Positions 53,923 to 62,888 of a stretch of DNA of 64,000 nucleotides are shown piece by piece. A program made the position numbers and the translations under genes. Source of the stretch: Sphingorhabdus pulchriflava (GTDB taxonomy: Bacteria > Pseudomonadota > Alphaproteobacteria > Sphingomonadales > Sphingomonadaceae); assembly GCF_003367235.1 (NCBI RefSeq), contig NZ_QRGP01000002.1, positions 449,501 through 513,500 of the forward strand, read 5' to 3'. Each line of letters starts with the position of its first letter. The stretch's first letter is position 1. Under the pieces are notes generated by a model. It saw only the letters and a list, made by a program, of their open reading frames with translations. It was not told the DNA's origin and did not search any database.

Positions 53923-55098
53923 ATGACATCCCCCCTTTTCGACCAATGGCGCGCCCGTTCGCCTTATTATGACGAAAGCCATGAGGCGGTGTGCGATACC
54001 GTCCGCCGTTTCGTCGAGCGCGAAATCCTGCCCAACGTCGATGCGTGGGAAGCGGCTGGGGAGTTACCGCGCGAACTGCACAAGAAAGCTGCCGAGGCCG
54101 GCATATTGGGCCTCGGCTATCCGGCAGAATTTGGTGGCACGGGCAGCAACGGCTTCGATATTTTCCACTCGCTGGTGCAGAGTGAGGAAATGTGCCGCCC
54201 CGGTGCGGGCGGCATTCCTGCGTCGCTGATGACGCATGGTATTGGCCTTCCGCCGATCCTCGCCATGGGCAGCGACGAGATGAAGCAGCGCATTGCGCCC
54301 GCCGTGCTTGCCGGTGAGAAGATCATTGCGCTGGGCATCACCGAACCGTCGGGTGGATCAGATGTCGCGAACCTCAAGACCAAGGCCGAACGCAAGGGCG
54401 CGAGTTACATCGTCAACGGTAGCAAGACCTATATCACCAGCGGGATGCGCGCCGATTATGTGACGACCGCCGTGCGCACCGGTGGACCGGGCATGGGCGG
54501 CGTTTCGCTGCTCCTGATCGAGACCGATCGACCGGGTTTCAGCCGAACGGAGCTCGCCAAGATGGGCTGGCATGCATCCGACACCGCAACGCTGCATTTT
54601 GACAATGTCGAGGTCCCCGCCGAAAACCTGATCGGCCCCGAAAATGGCGGTTTCATGGGCATCATGCGCAATTTTAACGGCGAACGGCTGGGCATGGCGC
54701 AGCAGGCGGCGGCTTATGCACGTGTCTGCTTTGAAGATGCGCTCGACTGGGCGCAACAGCGCGAGGTGTTCGGCAAACCATTGATCCGCAATCAGGCGAT
54801 CCGACACAAGCTGGCTGACATGCTGCGCCAGATCAACACGACGCAAGCGTGGATAGACCAATGCGCGTGGAGCGTGCGCGAGGGCAAGGCGTTCCCCGGA
54901 GATTTTGCGCTGCTGAAAGTGCAGGCGACCCGCACGATGGAGTTCTGCGCACGCGAGGCTTGCCAGATCCTCGGCGGTGCCAGCTTCATGCGCGGCTGTC
55001 GCGTCGAACGCATCTATCGCGAAGTACGCGTAATGGCGATCGGCGGCGGGTCGGAAGAGATCATGTTCGATCTGGCGAGCAGGCAGTATAATTTCTGA
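53923..55098 (+). CDS. Acyl-CoA dehydrogenase
   Basis: A 391-residue flavoprotein of the short/medium-chain family. It has LPRELHKKAAEAGILGLGYPAEFGG, GIPASLMTHGIGLPPI, the FAD loop LGITEPSGGSDVANLKTKAERKG, and a C-terminal CQILGGASFMRGCRVERIYREVRVMAIGGGSEEIM. The usual C-terminal EGTSE catalytic position reads GGGSEE, so the base may lie at an alternative site, as in isovaleryl-type enzymes. Palindrome upstream; the following gene is a saccharopine-dehydrogenase-like reductase. Confidence 0.93.
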   Translation: MTSPLFDQWRARSPYYDESHEAVCDTVRRFVEREILPNVDAWEAAGELPRELHKKAAEAGILGLGYPAEFGGTGSNGFDIFHSLVQSEEMCRPGAGGIPASLMTHGIGLPPILAMGSDEMKQRIAPAVLAGEKIIALGITEPSGGSDVANLKTKAERKGASYIVNGSKTYITSGMRADYVTTAVRTGGPGMGGVSLLLIETDRPGFSRTELAKMGWHASDTATLHFDNVEVPAENLIGPENGGFMGIMRNFNGERLGMAQQAAAYARVCFEDALDWAQQREVFGKPLIRNQAIRHKLADMLRQINTTQAWIDQCAWSVREGKAFPGDFALLKVQATRTMEFCAREACQILGGASFMRGCRVERIYREVRVMAIGGGSEEIMFDLASRQYNF

Positions 55099-55182
55099 AA
55101 CTGCGGCACAGAGAAAACACTGTTTTGACTCCAGCCTTCCTTGCGCGCATCACTTTCTTCAAAGCAGAATCAGGAGAGAGTT

Positions 55183-56352
55183 ATGCCCAAGGAAGCACGC
55201 GAATTTGACGTCATCGTTTATGGTGCGACTGGCTATACCGGCCGGCTGGTCGCCGAATATCTAAAGGACAAGTCTGGCCTGAAATGGGCAATGGCTGGGC
55301 GGAGCCTGACCAAGCTTCAAGAGGTAAGAGACCTGATTGGGGCAGCGCAGGATACACCTTTGGTGGTCGCCGATGCTGACGATCCGGCCTCGCTTGAGGC
55401 GATGGCGAAGCGCACCAAGGTCGTGTTGACGACCGTCGGGCCCTATCAGCTTTATGGTGAACCACTGGTGAAGGCCTGTGTCGAGGCCGGAACCGACTAT
55501 ACCGACCTGTGCGGTGAGCCGGTGTGGATGCGCCAGATGATCGACAAATATCACGACGCAGCCAAGGCCAGCGGCGCGCGGATCACTTTTTCGGCAGGCT
55601 TCGATTCGATTCCCTTCGATCTGGGCGTACTCATGCTGCAAAAACATGCGACCGAGAAATTCGGTGCACCGGCCCCGCGCGTCAAAGGCCGTGTCCGCGC
55701 GATGCAGGGCGGTTTTTCGGGCGGTACGGCTGCCAGCCTGAAAGAAACACTGAAGACGCTTGCCAAACACCCCACGCTGACGCCCTATATGCTCAGCCCG
55801 TTCGGCCTGACGCCGGGCTTTGAAGGGCCAAGCCAGCCGACGGGCATGATTCCCGAATATGATGACAGCCTTGGCAGCTGGGCCGCGCCGTTCATCATGG
55901 CGGCGATCAACACAAAGAATGTCCACCGGACCAACTTCCTGCTCGGCCACCCCTGGGGCACCGATGTGCGCTATGATGAAATGGTGCTGACCAGCCCCGG
56001 CGAAATGGGCAAACAAGCGGCAGAAGCGCTTGCTACTGCGCTCAAGGCCCCATTTGGTGGCGGCGGAGGACCCCAGCCCGGCGAAGGGCCAACCAAGGAA
56101 GAGCGCGAGAATGGCTTTTACGATGTGTTGTTCGTCGGCGAATATCCGGATGGCAAGCGCGCGCTCTATTCGGTGAAGGGTGACAAGGACCCGGGCTATG
56201 GCTCGACCTCGAAGATGATCGCCGAGACCGCGCTTGGCCTCGCCGAAAATGACGGCGAGGGCGGGGTGACCACGCCTGGTGCAGCGCTTGGCGAAAAGCT
56301 CGTTGCGCGGTTGCAAGCGCACGCCGGGCTGACCTTTACGGTGGAGGGCTGA
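55183..56352 (+). CDS. Saccharopine dehydrogenase-like NAD(P)-binding oxidoreductase
   Basis: A 389-residue protein with the N-terminal Rossmann motif VYGATGYTGRLVAEYL at residues 10-25, VVADADDPASL, the LTTVGPYQLYGEPLVKACVEAGTDYTDLCGE block and FSAGFDSIPFDLGV. It matches the saccharopine dehydrogenase NADP-binding family (trans-acting enoyl reductase / YNR-like). A Gly-rich, Pro-rich loop (FGGGGGPQPGEGP) interrupts the C-terminal part. The ATG at 55183 follows GGAGAGAGTT. Possible role: reduction of an enoyl-CoA next to an acyl-CoA dehydrogenase. Confidence 0.88.
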   Translation: MPKEAREFDVIVYGATGYTGRLVAEYLKDKSGLKWAMAGRSLTKLQEVRDLIGAAQDTPLVVADADDPASLEAMAKRTKVVLTTVGPYQLYGEPLVKACVEAGTDYTDLCGEPVWMRQMIDKYHDAAKASGARITFSAGFDSIPFDLGVLMLQKHATEKFGAPAPRVKGRVRAMQGGFSGGTAASLKETLKTLAKHPTLTPYMLSPFGLTPGFEGPSQPTGMIPEYDDSLGSWAAPFIMAAINTKNVHRTNFLLGHPWGTDVRYDEMVLTSPGEMGKQAAEALATALKAPFGGGGGPQPGEGPTKEERENGFYDVLFVGEYPDGKRALYSVKGDKDPGYGSTSKMIAETALGLAENDGEGGVTTPGAALGEKLVARLQAHAGLTFTVEG

Positions 56353-56360
56353 GTTATCTC

Positions 56361-56454
56361 CCCTCCCGCTTGCGGGAGGGAGCGGGGGAGGGCCTGTAAG
56401 GACTACGCTCGCTTCGCTCACCCCTCCCCTAACCCCTCCCGCAGGCGGGAGGGG
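56361..56454. repeat. Two GC-rich intergenic hairpins (CCCTCCCGC...GCGGGAGGG)
   Basis: CCCTCCCGC-TT-GCGGGAGGG at 56361-56380 and CCCCTCCCGC-AG-GCGGGAGGGG at 56433-56454 are near copies of one hairpin, separated by 52 bases. They lie between the reductase stop and the phosphatase start and look like a dispersed intergenic repeat of sphingomonads. They may stabilise or end the upstream transcript. Confidence 0.7.
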
Positions 56455-56489
56455 ACAAAGCACTTCCGCTCGCCCCATCTCCTCCCTAT

Positions 56490-57266
56490 ATGGCGCGCAC
56501 CATGCTGGGTCGCCTGTTCAAGAAAGCCGCACCGTCCCGTCCGCTCGATACCGCGCGGTTGCCGGATGGCATTCGCGTATACGCAATAGGCGATATCCAC
56601 GGTCGCAACGATCTGTTGCAGGCGTTGCTGGCAAAGATTGACGCCGATGATCAGGTGCGAGGTGCAGCGGATACGCAGATTGTCCTGCTCGGCGATCTGG
56701 TTGACCGTGGGCCCGATAGTGCAGGGGTGATAGAAACCGCGATGGCGCTTAGGGTGCACGGCCGTAAAGTGCGTTACCTGATGGGCAATCATGAAGAGGT
56801 CTTCCTCAAGGCCTGTCGCGAGCGCGACACCAAGACGCTGCGTTTCTTCCTTAAAATCGGTGGTGACGCGACGTTGCAAAGCTACCCCATCACCCGTGCC
56901 GAATATATCGAGCTGGATATCGAGCAACTGGCGGAGCGGCTCGCCACGCTCGTGCCAGAGGAGCACCTCGCTTTCCTCGAAAGCTTTGAGGATATGATCG
57001 TGCTCGGCGATTATGCCTTCGTCCATGCCGGCATCCGACCCGGCGTGCCGCTATCCGAGCAACGCAGGAGCGACCTGCGCTGGATCCGTGACGAATTTGT
57101 CGGCCAGCGCGGTGACCTCGAAAAGGTCATTATCTATGGCCACACCATCTATGACGATATCGACGAACGCGGTTCGCGGATCGGGATTGATACCGGGGCT
57201 TATGCGAGTGGCAAACTGACCGCGATCGGCTTGGAAGGTTCCGAGCGCTGGTATCTGCAAACCTAG
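56490..57266 (+). CDS. Serine/threonine protein phosphatase-like metallophosphoesterase
   Basis: A 258-residue metallophosphoesterase with all the phosphatase motifs: YAIGDIHGRNDLL (GDxHG), LLGDLVDRGPDS (GDxxDRG), LMGNHEEV (GNHE), FVHAGIRPG (HAG) and IYGHTIYDD (GHT). The dinuclear metal site should be intact. It probably dephosphorylates proteins, Ap4A or small phosphates. ATG codons at 56490 and 56502 both fit. GC-rich hairpins precede it. Confidence 0.9.
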   Translation: MARTMLGRLFKKAAPSRPLDTARLPDGIRVYAIGDIHGRNDLLQALLAKIDADDQVRGAADTQIVLLGDLVDRGPDSAGVIETAMALRVHGRKVRYLMGNHEEVFLKACRERDTKTLRFFLKIGGDATLQSYPITRAEYIELDIEQLAERLATLVPEEHLAFLESFEDMIVLGDYAFVHAGIRPGVPLSEQRRSDLRWIRDEFVGQRGDLEKVIIYGHTIYDDIDERGSRIGIDTGAYASGKLTAIGLEGSERWYLQT

Positions 57267-57289
57267 GTCTGGAACACAAGAGCCCTGAT

Positions 57290-57351
57290 CCTGTCGAAGG
57301 GCGGTTTCAAGTTTTGGCTGTCGTTCTTGGCGTAAAGCGTGCTTCGACAGG
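57290..57351. repeat. Inverted pair of the CTTCGACAGG intergenic repeat
   Basis: CCTGTCGAAG at 57290-57299 and CTTCGACAGG at 57342-57351 are exact reverse complements, the second continuing into CTCAGCAC. It resembles a dispersed repeat common in sphingomonad genomes, as far as I recall. The gap 57267-57456 holds this and the ctrA terminator, and no gene. Confidence 0.6.
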
Positions 57352-57391
57352 CTCAGCACTACGGTGATTTTTTCCGATCTCGTACCACACG

Positions 57392-57420
57392 AAAAAGGGC
57401 GGCGCCTTTCGACACCGCCC
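57392..57420 (-). terminator. Rho-independent terminator of ctrA
   Basis: On the minus strand GGGCGG pairs with CCGCCC around a 12-base loop (plus-strand positions 57415-57420 and 57397-57402) and is followed directly by a TTTTT run. It lies about 40 bases after the ctrA stop. Confidence 0.65.
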
Positions 57421-57456
57421 CCTCTCAAACTACTGCCAGGGTAATATCTTTATTGG

Positions 57457-58158
57457 TCAGGCAACCAGCGGCTGCTCCATGTCGTCGAGATCGCGCAGCA
57501 CGTAGCCGCGGCCCCAGACGGTCTCGATATAATTTTCGCCACCGCAGGCCAGCGCCAGTTTCTTGCGCAGTTTGCAGATGAAAACGTCGATGATTTTGAG
57601 TTCGGGTTCGTCCATGCCGCCATAGAGGTGGTTCAGGAACATTTCCTTAGTCAGCGTTGTGCCCTTGCGCAGCGAAAGCAGCTCGAGCATCGCATATTCC
57701 TTGCCGGTCAGATGGACGCGGCTGCCGTCGACTTCGACGGTCTTGGCATCGAGGTTCACGGCCAACTTGCCGGTGCGGATGACCGACTGGCTGTGGCCTT
57801 TTGAACGGCGGACAACCGCATGGATGCGGGCGACCAGTTCTTCGCGATGGAACGGCTTGGTGACATAATCATCGGCACCAAAGCCGAAGGAGCGCACCTT
57901 GCTGTCCATTTCCGAAATGCCGGAAAGAATGAGCACCGGCGTCTGCACCTTGGCGACGCGCAGTTTCTTCAGGACGTCATAGCCATGCATGTCGGGCAGG
58001 TTGAGGTCGAGAAGGATGATGTCGTAATCATAGAGTTTACCAAGATCGAGGCCTTCCTCGCCCAGATCGGTCGAATAGACATTAAACCCTTCGGTCGCGA
58101 GCATCATCTCGATGGCTTTCGCGGTGGTCGGTTCGTCTTCAATCAGCAACACGCGCAT
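57457..58158 (-). CDS. ctrA: Cell-cycle response regulator CtrA
   Basis: A 233-residue OmpR-type regulator. The receiver domain starts [20 protein letters not shown] and has the phosphoacceptor Asp in [15 protein letters not shown] and the conserved Lys in [13 protein letters not shown]. The DNA-binding domain carries [17 protein letters not shown] and the winged-helix [21 protein letters not shown]. It ends in a hydrophobic tail (VA-type) like the CtrA proteolysis tag. It controls cell-cycle, motility and division genes and represses origin firing. The upstream region holds a perfect CtrA box and clustered GANTC sites. Confidence 0.96.
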   Translation of the reverse strand: MRVLLIEDEPTTAKAIEMMLATEGFNVYSTDLGEEGLDLGKLYDYDIILLDLNLPDMHGYDVLKKLRVAKVQTPVLILSGISEMDSKVRSFGFGADDYVTKPFHREELVARIHAVVRRSKGHSQSVIRTGKLAVNLDAKTVEVDGSRVHLTGKEYAMLELLSLRKGTTLTKEMFLNHLYGGMDEPELKIIDVFICKLRKKLALACGGENYIETVWGRGYVLRDLDDMEQPLVA

Positions 58159-58263
58159 GCGGCTGGCCCCTCTTTGCTTTTGCAACCCCCGATGCCTGTG
58201 CTGCCCGAAGCGGCGACGCAGCCATCGATCGTTATTAACCATAAGGGAAATGAACTGAAAAGG

Positions 58264-58278
58264 TTAATTTCGTCTTAA
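58264..58278. promoter_or_regulatory. CtrA binding box
   Basis: TTAA-TTTCGTC-TTAA followed by C is a full match to the CtrA consensus TTAA-N7-TTAAC. It lies about 110 bases upstream of the ctrA start, so ctrA is probably autoregulated, as in Caulobacter. It could also act on the divergent receptor gene. Confidence 0.7.
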
Positions 58279-58285
58279 CGCGCAG

Positions 58286-58349
58286 GAATCCGCGAGTCGC
58301 GAGGAGTCGGATCGGGCAAAAGTGACTCAAATCCTAGGGTTTTGGAGTC
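58286..58349. promoter_or_regulatory. Cluster of five GANTC (CcrM-type) sites
   Basis: GAATC at 58286, GAGTC at 58294, GAGTC at 58304, GACTC at 58324 and GAGTC at 58345 all match GANTC, the recognition site of the cell-cycle methyltransferase CcrM. Five in 64 bases is far above chance, about one per 256 bases. Confidence 0.7.
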
Positions 58350-58510
58350 TCGGTGGGGGTTAAAAAAATTTCAGCCGGGCGCATCAATACACCCGAAAAT
58401 TATGTCCAATTGCCATTTGCCAAGCGGAAATTGCATTGCTAGCCTTAACTTTCAGGGTTTTAACATGCCGCAACTGCACAGCGGGGCGGCACGAGCTGGA
58501 GGGCTATGAC

Positions 58511-61438
58511 ATGAAATTGCACAAGGTGGCATTATATCTGACGGCTGCGAGTCTTGCGGCGCCGGTGGTGGCGCAGGATGCGAGCATTGCGACCGATACT
58601 AAAGCTGCGGATTCTTCGGAGCAGGCGATCGTAGTTACCGGATCGCGCATCAAGCGGGATCCGAATGACAGCGCTCTGCCGTTGACCGTTATTTCGAATG
58701 AAGAGTTGGCCCGTGAAGGCATATCCAGCCCGGAGCAGCTAATCTCCTATCTGAGCACCAATGGATCGGGGCCCGACAATTTGGCCTCTAACTCGGATGT
58801 CGTGACCGGTGCACAGCGTGGCACCAACGGCCTGTCAGCGGCAAACCTGCGTGGACAGGGTTCTGGATCAACGCTGGTATTGTTGAACGGGCGGCGCGTG
58901 GCGGCCCACGGCTTGTCCGGTGCGGCAGTTGACGTGAACCAGATTCCATTTGCCGCAATCGAACGGGTTGAGGTTCTGAAGGATGGGGCATCGGCTATCT
59001 ACGGAACCGACGCAATCGGCGGGGTGATGAACTTCATCACCAAGACCGATTATCAGGGCATTGGCCTGTCCGGATTGGTGGATATTACTTCGCGCGCCGA
59101 CAGTGCAATCTATCGCATTGGCGGGATTGCCGGTTATGGCGACCTGGACAATGACGGCTTCAATATCATGGCAGCGGCCAGCTATCGCTGGAATACCGGT
59201 CTTCGTGGCCGTGATCGTGCCTTTGTAAATGGCCAACAACCTGATCGCGGGCTTTCGATCGATACACGCGGCGTACCTTTTGCAACTGTGTTCCCGATCA
59301 ACCCGACATCCAGCGGCGCCAATTATGCACCGACGGGCACGCTTTTGGGTGCGACAACGACAACCAATTCGACCTATCTGCCGACGCTGGTTTTTCCAGG
59401 AACGACCACCCGCGCGGATGGCGGTGTGAACCTGCTGGACATGCCGGGTGGTGCGGGCTGCGAAACCATGGATGGTGGCCTTCCCTACGATGATGCGCTT
59501 TGGAACAATACCGGAGCCCGTTGGGCTTGCGCTTGGGATACCGGAAGGGCTGCAATGCTACAGCAGCCCATCGAAACATTCACATATTTCGGTCGCGGTG
59601 TTGCGCGCTTCATGGACGATCACGAAATTTCGCTTGAAGTAACAGGTTCAAGTGCAACGTCCGCCAAGCGCTTTTCAAACGCCCAGGTTTCGTCCAATAA
59701 CACGACGACCCAGGCTTTTTATCCGCTCAATGCCTTGACTGCCAGTACGTACAATTATGTTTACAACACGCTTTTGGCTCAGTTTCCGGCGATTGCCGCA
59801 AACTATGGCAAGCCGATCGGGTTCCGCTGGCGGTGTATCGAATGCGGCCCCCGTGAATATAAGACCGACTCAGAAACGTTCCGTGCAGCTTTGGGTATTG
59901 AAGGCCCGATTTCCGACAGTTGGGATTATCGCGCCGGAGCCTCCTACGCAGAGAGCGAGACATCGTCGGTGTTAGGGACGGGTTATTACTATCGCGATAC
60001 CGTGAATGGCGTTCCGGGTCTTATCCCGTTGCTGAGCACAGGTGTGCTGAACCCATTCCTGCGTCCTGGCGAAGCCCAAACGCCCGCAGCACTCGCAGCA
60101 CTTGCCGCTGCATCGGCGGAAGGCGAAACACTTTATGGCGGTCGCTATAAGGTGCTGCAGCTTGACTATTCCGTTTCGGGTTCACTCTTCGAACTTCCGG
60201 GTGGAACAGTGCAGGCAGCCCTGGGCATCGACTATCGTCGCGAGACCTATGAATTTAATGGTTCTGCGGCTGCGGCAGCGACGGCACCGGTAATTTTCCT
60301 CGCAGCTTTTGACAATGTGAATGCGCTGACGCCCAAGCATAGGGATATTAAGGCAGCCTATGCGGAAATCCTGTTTCCCATTGTCGACACCCTGGAAGTG
60401 ACGACCGCGGTTCGGCTTGACGACTATTCGGACTTTGGATCGACTGTTAATCCAAAGATTTCAGCCAAATTCCGTCCTGCCGATTGGTTGATGTTCCGTG
60501 GTTCATATAATACCGGTTTCCGCGCTCCGGCGTTCAACCAAATCTACAATGGCGCGACCATTTCGCCTTATTCGGGAAGCGACCTTGTTGATCCGGTTCG
60601 ATGTCCGTCGCTGACGCCATCGTCGACTGCATCTTCGCCCTGCTTCCGGATCCGTCCGGATATCATCACGCGGGGCAATCGCGACTTGCAACCCGAAACG
60701 TCCGAACAGATGAGCCTTGGCGTCGTTTTCGAACCGTCGGCCAATTTTAGTGCGTCTGTCGATTGGTGGAAGATCGACATCAACGACAACATTCAGCTGC
60801 CGACATTGCTCCAAATCGTGCGTTATTCGGCCGATCTCGGTGATCTCATCATCCGCGACGCAAGCAACAATATCACGTTCCTTGATCAAGCCTGGCAGAA
60901 TATGGGGGCGCGGCGCACGCAGGGCCTTGAAGTAACCCTTCGCGCTGGTGTGGATGCCTTGGGCGGACGCGTGGCGGCCGGAATGGACGGTACCTATCTC
61001 CTGAAGAAAAAGGAAAAGGTGACTGCCAGCGCACCGTATCAAGACCAGATTGGCATTTTCACTTTCACGGGTGACCTCGGCATTCGTTGGAAGCACAATG
61101 CCTTCCTGAGCTGGTCAAACGACGAATGGAATGTGTCACTGTCGCAGATATTCCGCCTAGGTTATAAAAATGGTGCGTTGCCCGGTATCGCAAACGGCAC
61201 GGTCACTCGCCCCGGATACAACAAGCGAGTTAGCGATTATGTGACCTACAATCTGTCGGCAGGTTGGAATGCGACAGAAAAGATGCGTTTGACGCTCGGC
61301 ATCAAGAATATTTTTGATACCGATCCGCCGTTCGCCATCACTTATGACGGCAATACGGGTGCCGGTGGCAGCTGGGAACCGCGCGTTGCTGATCCCCGTG
61401 GCCGTTCGTTCACCATAGCAGCAGAGGTGAATTTCTGA
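58511..61438 (+). CDS. TonB-dependent outer-membrane receptor
   Basis: A 975-residue receptor with a signal peptide ending VVAQ, then a TonB box-like IVVTGSRIKRD near residue 40. The plug domain has LRGQGSGSTLVLLNGRRVAAHG, IERVEVLKDGASAIYGTDAIGGVMNFIT, and the long C-terminal barrel ends in FTIAAEVNF with the final Phe. This sphingomonad receptor type often takes up siderophores or large plant or polymer compounds. The ligand is unknown. The ATG at 58511 follows GGAGGGCTATGAC. The LD-carboxypeptidase gene follows immediately. Confidence 0.96.
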   Translation: MKLHKVALYLTAASLAAPVVAQDASIATDTKAADSSEQAIVVTGSRIKRDPNDSALPLTVISNEELAREGISSPEQLISYLSTNGSGPDNLASNSDVVTGAQRGTNGLSAANLRGQGSGSTLVLLNGRRVAAHGLSGAAVDVNQIPFAAIERVEVLKDGASAIYGTDAIGGVMNFITKTDYQGIGLSGLVDITSRADSAIYRIGGIAGYGDLDNDGFNIMAAASYRWNTGLRGRDRAFVNGQQPDRGLSIDTRGVPFATVFPINPTSSGANYAPTGTLLGATTTTNSTYLPTLVFPGTTTRADGGVNLLDMPGGAGCETMDGGLPYDDALWNNTGARWACAWDTGRAAMLQQPIETFTYFGRGVARFMDDHEISLEVTGSSATSAKRFSNAQVSSNNTTTQAFYPLNALTASTYNYVYNTLLAQFPAIAANYGKPIGFRWRCIECGPREYKTDSETFRAALGIEGPISDSWDYRAGASYAESETSSVLGTGYYYRDTVNGVPGLIPLLSTGVLNPFLRPGEAQTPAALAALAAASAEGETLYGGRYKVLQLDYSVSGSLFELPGGTVQAALGIDYRRETYEFNGSAAAAATAPVIFLAAFDNVNALTPKHRDIKAAYAEILFPIVDTLEVTTAVRLDDYSDFGSTVNPKISAKFRPADWLMFRGSYNTGFRAPAFNQIYNGATISPYSGSDLVDPVRCPSLTPSSTASSPCFRIRPDIITRGNRDLQPETSEQMSLGVVFEPSANFSASVDWWKIDINDNIQLPTLLQIVRYSADLGDLIIRDASNNITFLDQAWQNMGARRTQGLEVTLRAGVDALGGRVAAGMDGTYLLKKKEKVTASAPYQDQIGIFTFTGDLGIRWKHNAFLSWSNDEWNVSLSQIFRLGYKNGALPGIANGTVTRPGYNKRVSDYVTYNLSAGWNATEKMRLTLGIKNIFDTDPPFAITYDGNTGAGGSWEPRVADPRGRSFTIAAEVNF

Positions 61439-61458
61439 CGCCCTCGCGTCGAACGATC

Positions 61459-62484
61459 ATGACGGTGCTGGCGGCGCTGATGGCGTCGCCGGCCCTGCCT
61501 GCTTTATCCGGGGCTGCCGCTGCAGCGCCCTCTGTCGGCAAGCGTATCAAACCGCCGCGCATTAAGGCTGGCGATACCATCGGCCTGATCGAACCGGCCT
61601 CGGCAAGCGATGATCCGTTTGATCTGGTGCTGGTCGAGGAAGCGATCCGCGCGATGGGGCTGGTGCCCAAGCGCGCGCCGAACCTGCTCAAACGCTATGG
61701 CTATCTGGCGGGGCAGGACAAGGAGCGGGCAGCGGACATCAATGCGATGTTCGCCGACAAGGATGTCAAAGCCATATTCGCGGTGCGCGGCGGTTGGGGT
61801 GCAGCCCGCGCGCTGCCTTTCGTCGATTGGGATGTGGTGCGCGCCAATCCCAAATTCCTTATCGGCTATAGCGACATCACCGCATTGCACATGGCAATCG
61901 CGGCACAGGGCGGGGCGGTGACACTGCATGGACCCAATGCCAGCAGCGCCTGGGGCAAGGCTTCGGTCGAAAGCTTCAGGGGCATTGCCTTTGATGCGGC
62001 GACGCCCTTGTTCGAAAACCCGAAAGCAAACGAAGATCGGCTGGTCCAGCGCCGCTGGCGGACGATCAAGATCCGTGGCGGCAAGGCGCAGGGGCAATTG
62101 CTCGGCGGCAATCTAACGGTGCTGACCGCGCTTGCGGGCACACCCTATCTGCCCGACTTCACCGGCGCGATCCTGTTCCTTGAGGATATTGACGAGGCCG
62201 AATATCGCATCGACCGGATGCTCACCCAATTGGGGCAGGCGGGCGTGCTCAAGGGGTTGGCTGGCGTCGTCTTTGGCCAATGCACCAACTGCCGCAATGC
62301 CGAAGGAAGCAGCTTTACGCTGAACTCAATTCTGCGCCAGCATTTCGAATCGCTGGGCATCCCGGCGTTCGAAGGGGCGTGGTTCGGGCATATTTCGGAC
62401 CAGTTCACTATCCCCCAGGGCGTGCTGGCCGAGATCGACGCCGATGCGGGGACGTTGCGGCTGCTGGAGCCTGCTGTCGCATGA
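61459..62484 (+). CDS. LD-carboxypeptidase (S66 family), exported
   Basis: A 341-residue peptidase of the LD-carboxypeptidase family, which cleaves between L- and D-residues in peptidoglycan peptides. It has an N-terminal export signal. The nucleophile Ser lies in IGYSDITALH, and the Glu/His partners are in FLEDIDEAEYRIDRML and GHISDQFTIPQG. The ATG is at 61459. In frame just upstream runs CTG (61435) then codons for TPSRRTI, giving a twin-Arg-like SRR before the hydrophobic stretch, so an upstream rare CTG start with a Tat signal is possible. It is 20 bases after the receptor and overlaps DoxX by 4 bases. Confidence 0.9.
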   Translation: MTVLAALMASPALPALSGAAAAAPSVGKRIKPPRIKAGDTIGLIEPASASDDPFDLVLVEEAIRAMGLVPKRAPNLLKRYGYLAGQDKERAADINAMFADKDVKAIFAVRGGWGAARALPFVDWDVVRANPKFLIGYSDITALHMAIAAQGGAVTLHGPNASSAWGKASVESFRGIAFDAATPLFENPKANEDRLVQRRWRTIKIRGGKAQGQLLGGNLTVLTALAGTPYLPDFTGAILFLEDIDEAEYRIDRMLTQLGQAGVLKGLAGVVFGQCTNCRNAEGSSFTLNSILRQHFESLGIPAFEGAWFGHISDQFTIPQGVLAEIDADAGTLRLLEPAVA

Positions 62485-62888
62485 TCCGCACCGCGCTGCG
62501 GGTGTTGTTGGCGTTATTCTATGCCTTTGCCGGGGTCGCGCATTTGCGAAATCCAGAGGTGTTTCTGGCGATCACGCCCGATTGGGTGCCCTATCCGGCA
62601 GAAGTTGTCGCACTGACAGGCGTTGCTGAACTGGCTGGTGCTGCGGGCTTGCTGATCCCGCGAAACTGGATCGGCTGGGCGCGCCCGGCCGCCGGTATCG
62701 GCCTCGCACTTTATGCAATCGGCGTCTGGCCGGCCAATTTCAACCACGCCTTCAGCAATATCGCGATGGGTGGGGAGACACAAAGCTGGTGGTATCACGG
62801 CCCGCGTCTGGCAGCGCAGCCGTTGATTATCTGGCTGGCTTTGTGGGTTGGTGAGGTGACCGAGTGGCCATTTCGCAAGCGAGGTTGA
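62481..62888 (+). CDS. DoxX-like membrane protein
   Basis: A 135-residue integral membrane protein with four helices (about residues 5-20, 40-62, 66-84 and 105-125). The loop FAGVAHLRNPEVFLAITPDWVPYP and LTGVAELAGAAGLLIP fit the DoxX/DUF417-like family. Members are small inner-membrane proteins linked to redox or thiosulfate/quinone functions. The ATG overlaps the LD-carboxypeptidase stop in ATGA. The function here is unknown. Confidence 0.85.
   Translation: MIRTALRVLLALFYAFAGVAHLRNPEVFLAITPDWVPYPAEVVALTGVAELAGAAGLLIPRNWIGWARPAAGIGLALYAIGVWPANFNHAFSNIAMGGETQSWWYHGPRLAAQPLIIWLALWVGEVTEWPFRKRG

Larger units (their letters stand above)
58159..58510. other. Control region between ctrA and the TonB receptor gene
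   Basis: This 352-base gap holds no gene. It carries a TTAA half-site at 58235, a perfect TTAA-N7-TTAA box at 58264, five GANTC sites at 58286-58349, and an AT-rich stretch near 58360-58450 in which the TonB receptor promoter is expected. The receptor's ribosome-binding site GGAGGG is at 58498. Confidence 0.7.

Noticed and set aside
55261-56478. Long antisense open frame of 405 residues opposite the saccharopine-dehydrogenase-like gene
   Set aside because: The plus-strand frame has clear Rossmann and family motifs, while the antisense product has no motif and the typical look of a GC-rich shadow frame.
58430-58510. Longer start for the TonB receptor (at 58436)
   Set aside because: It adds 25 residues without signal-peptide character; the start at 58511 has a good ribosome-binding site and signal peptide.
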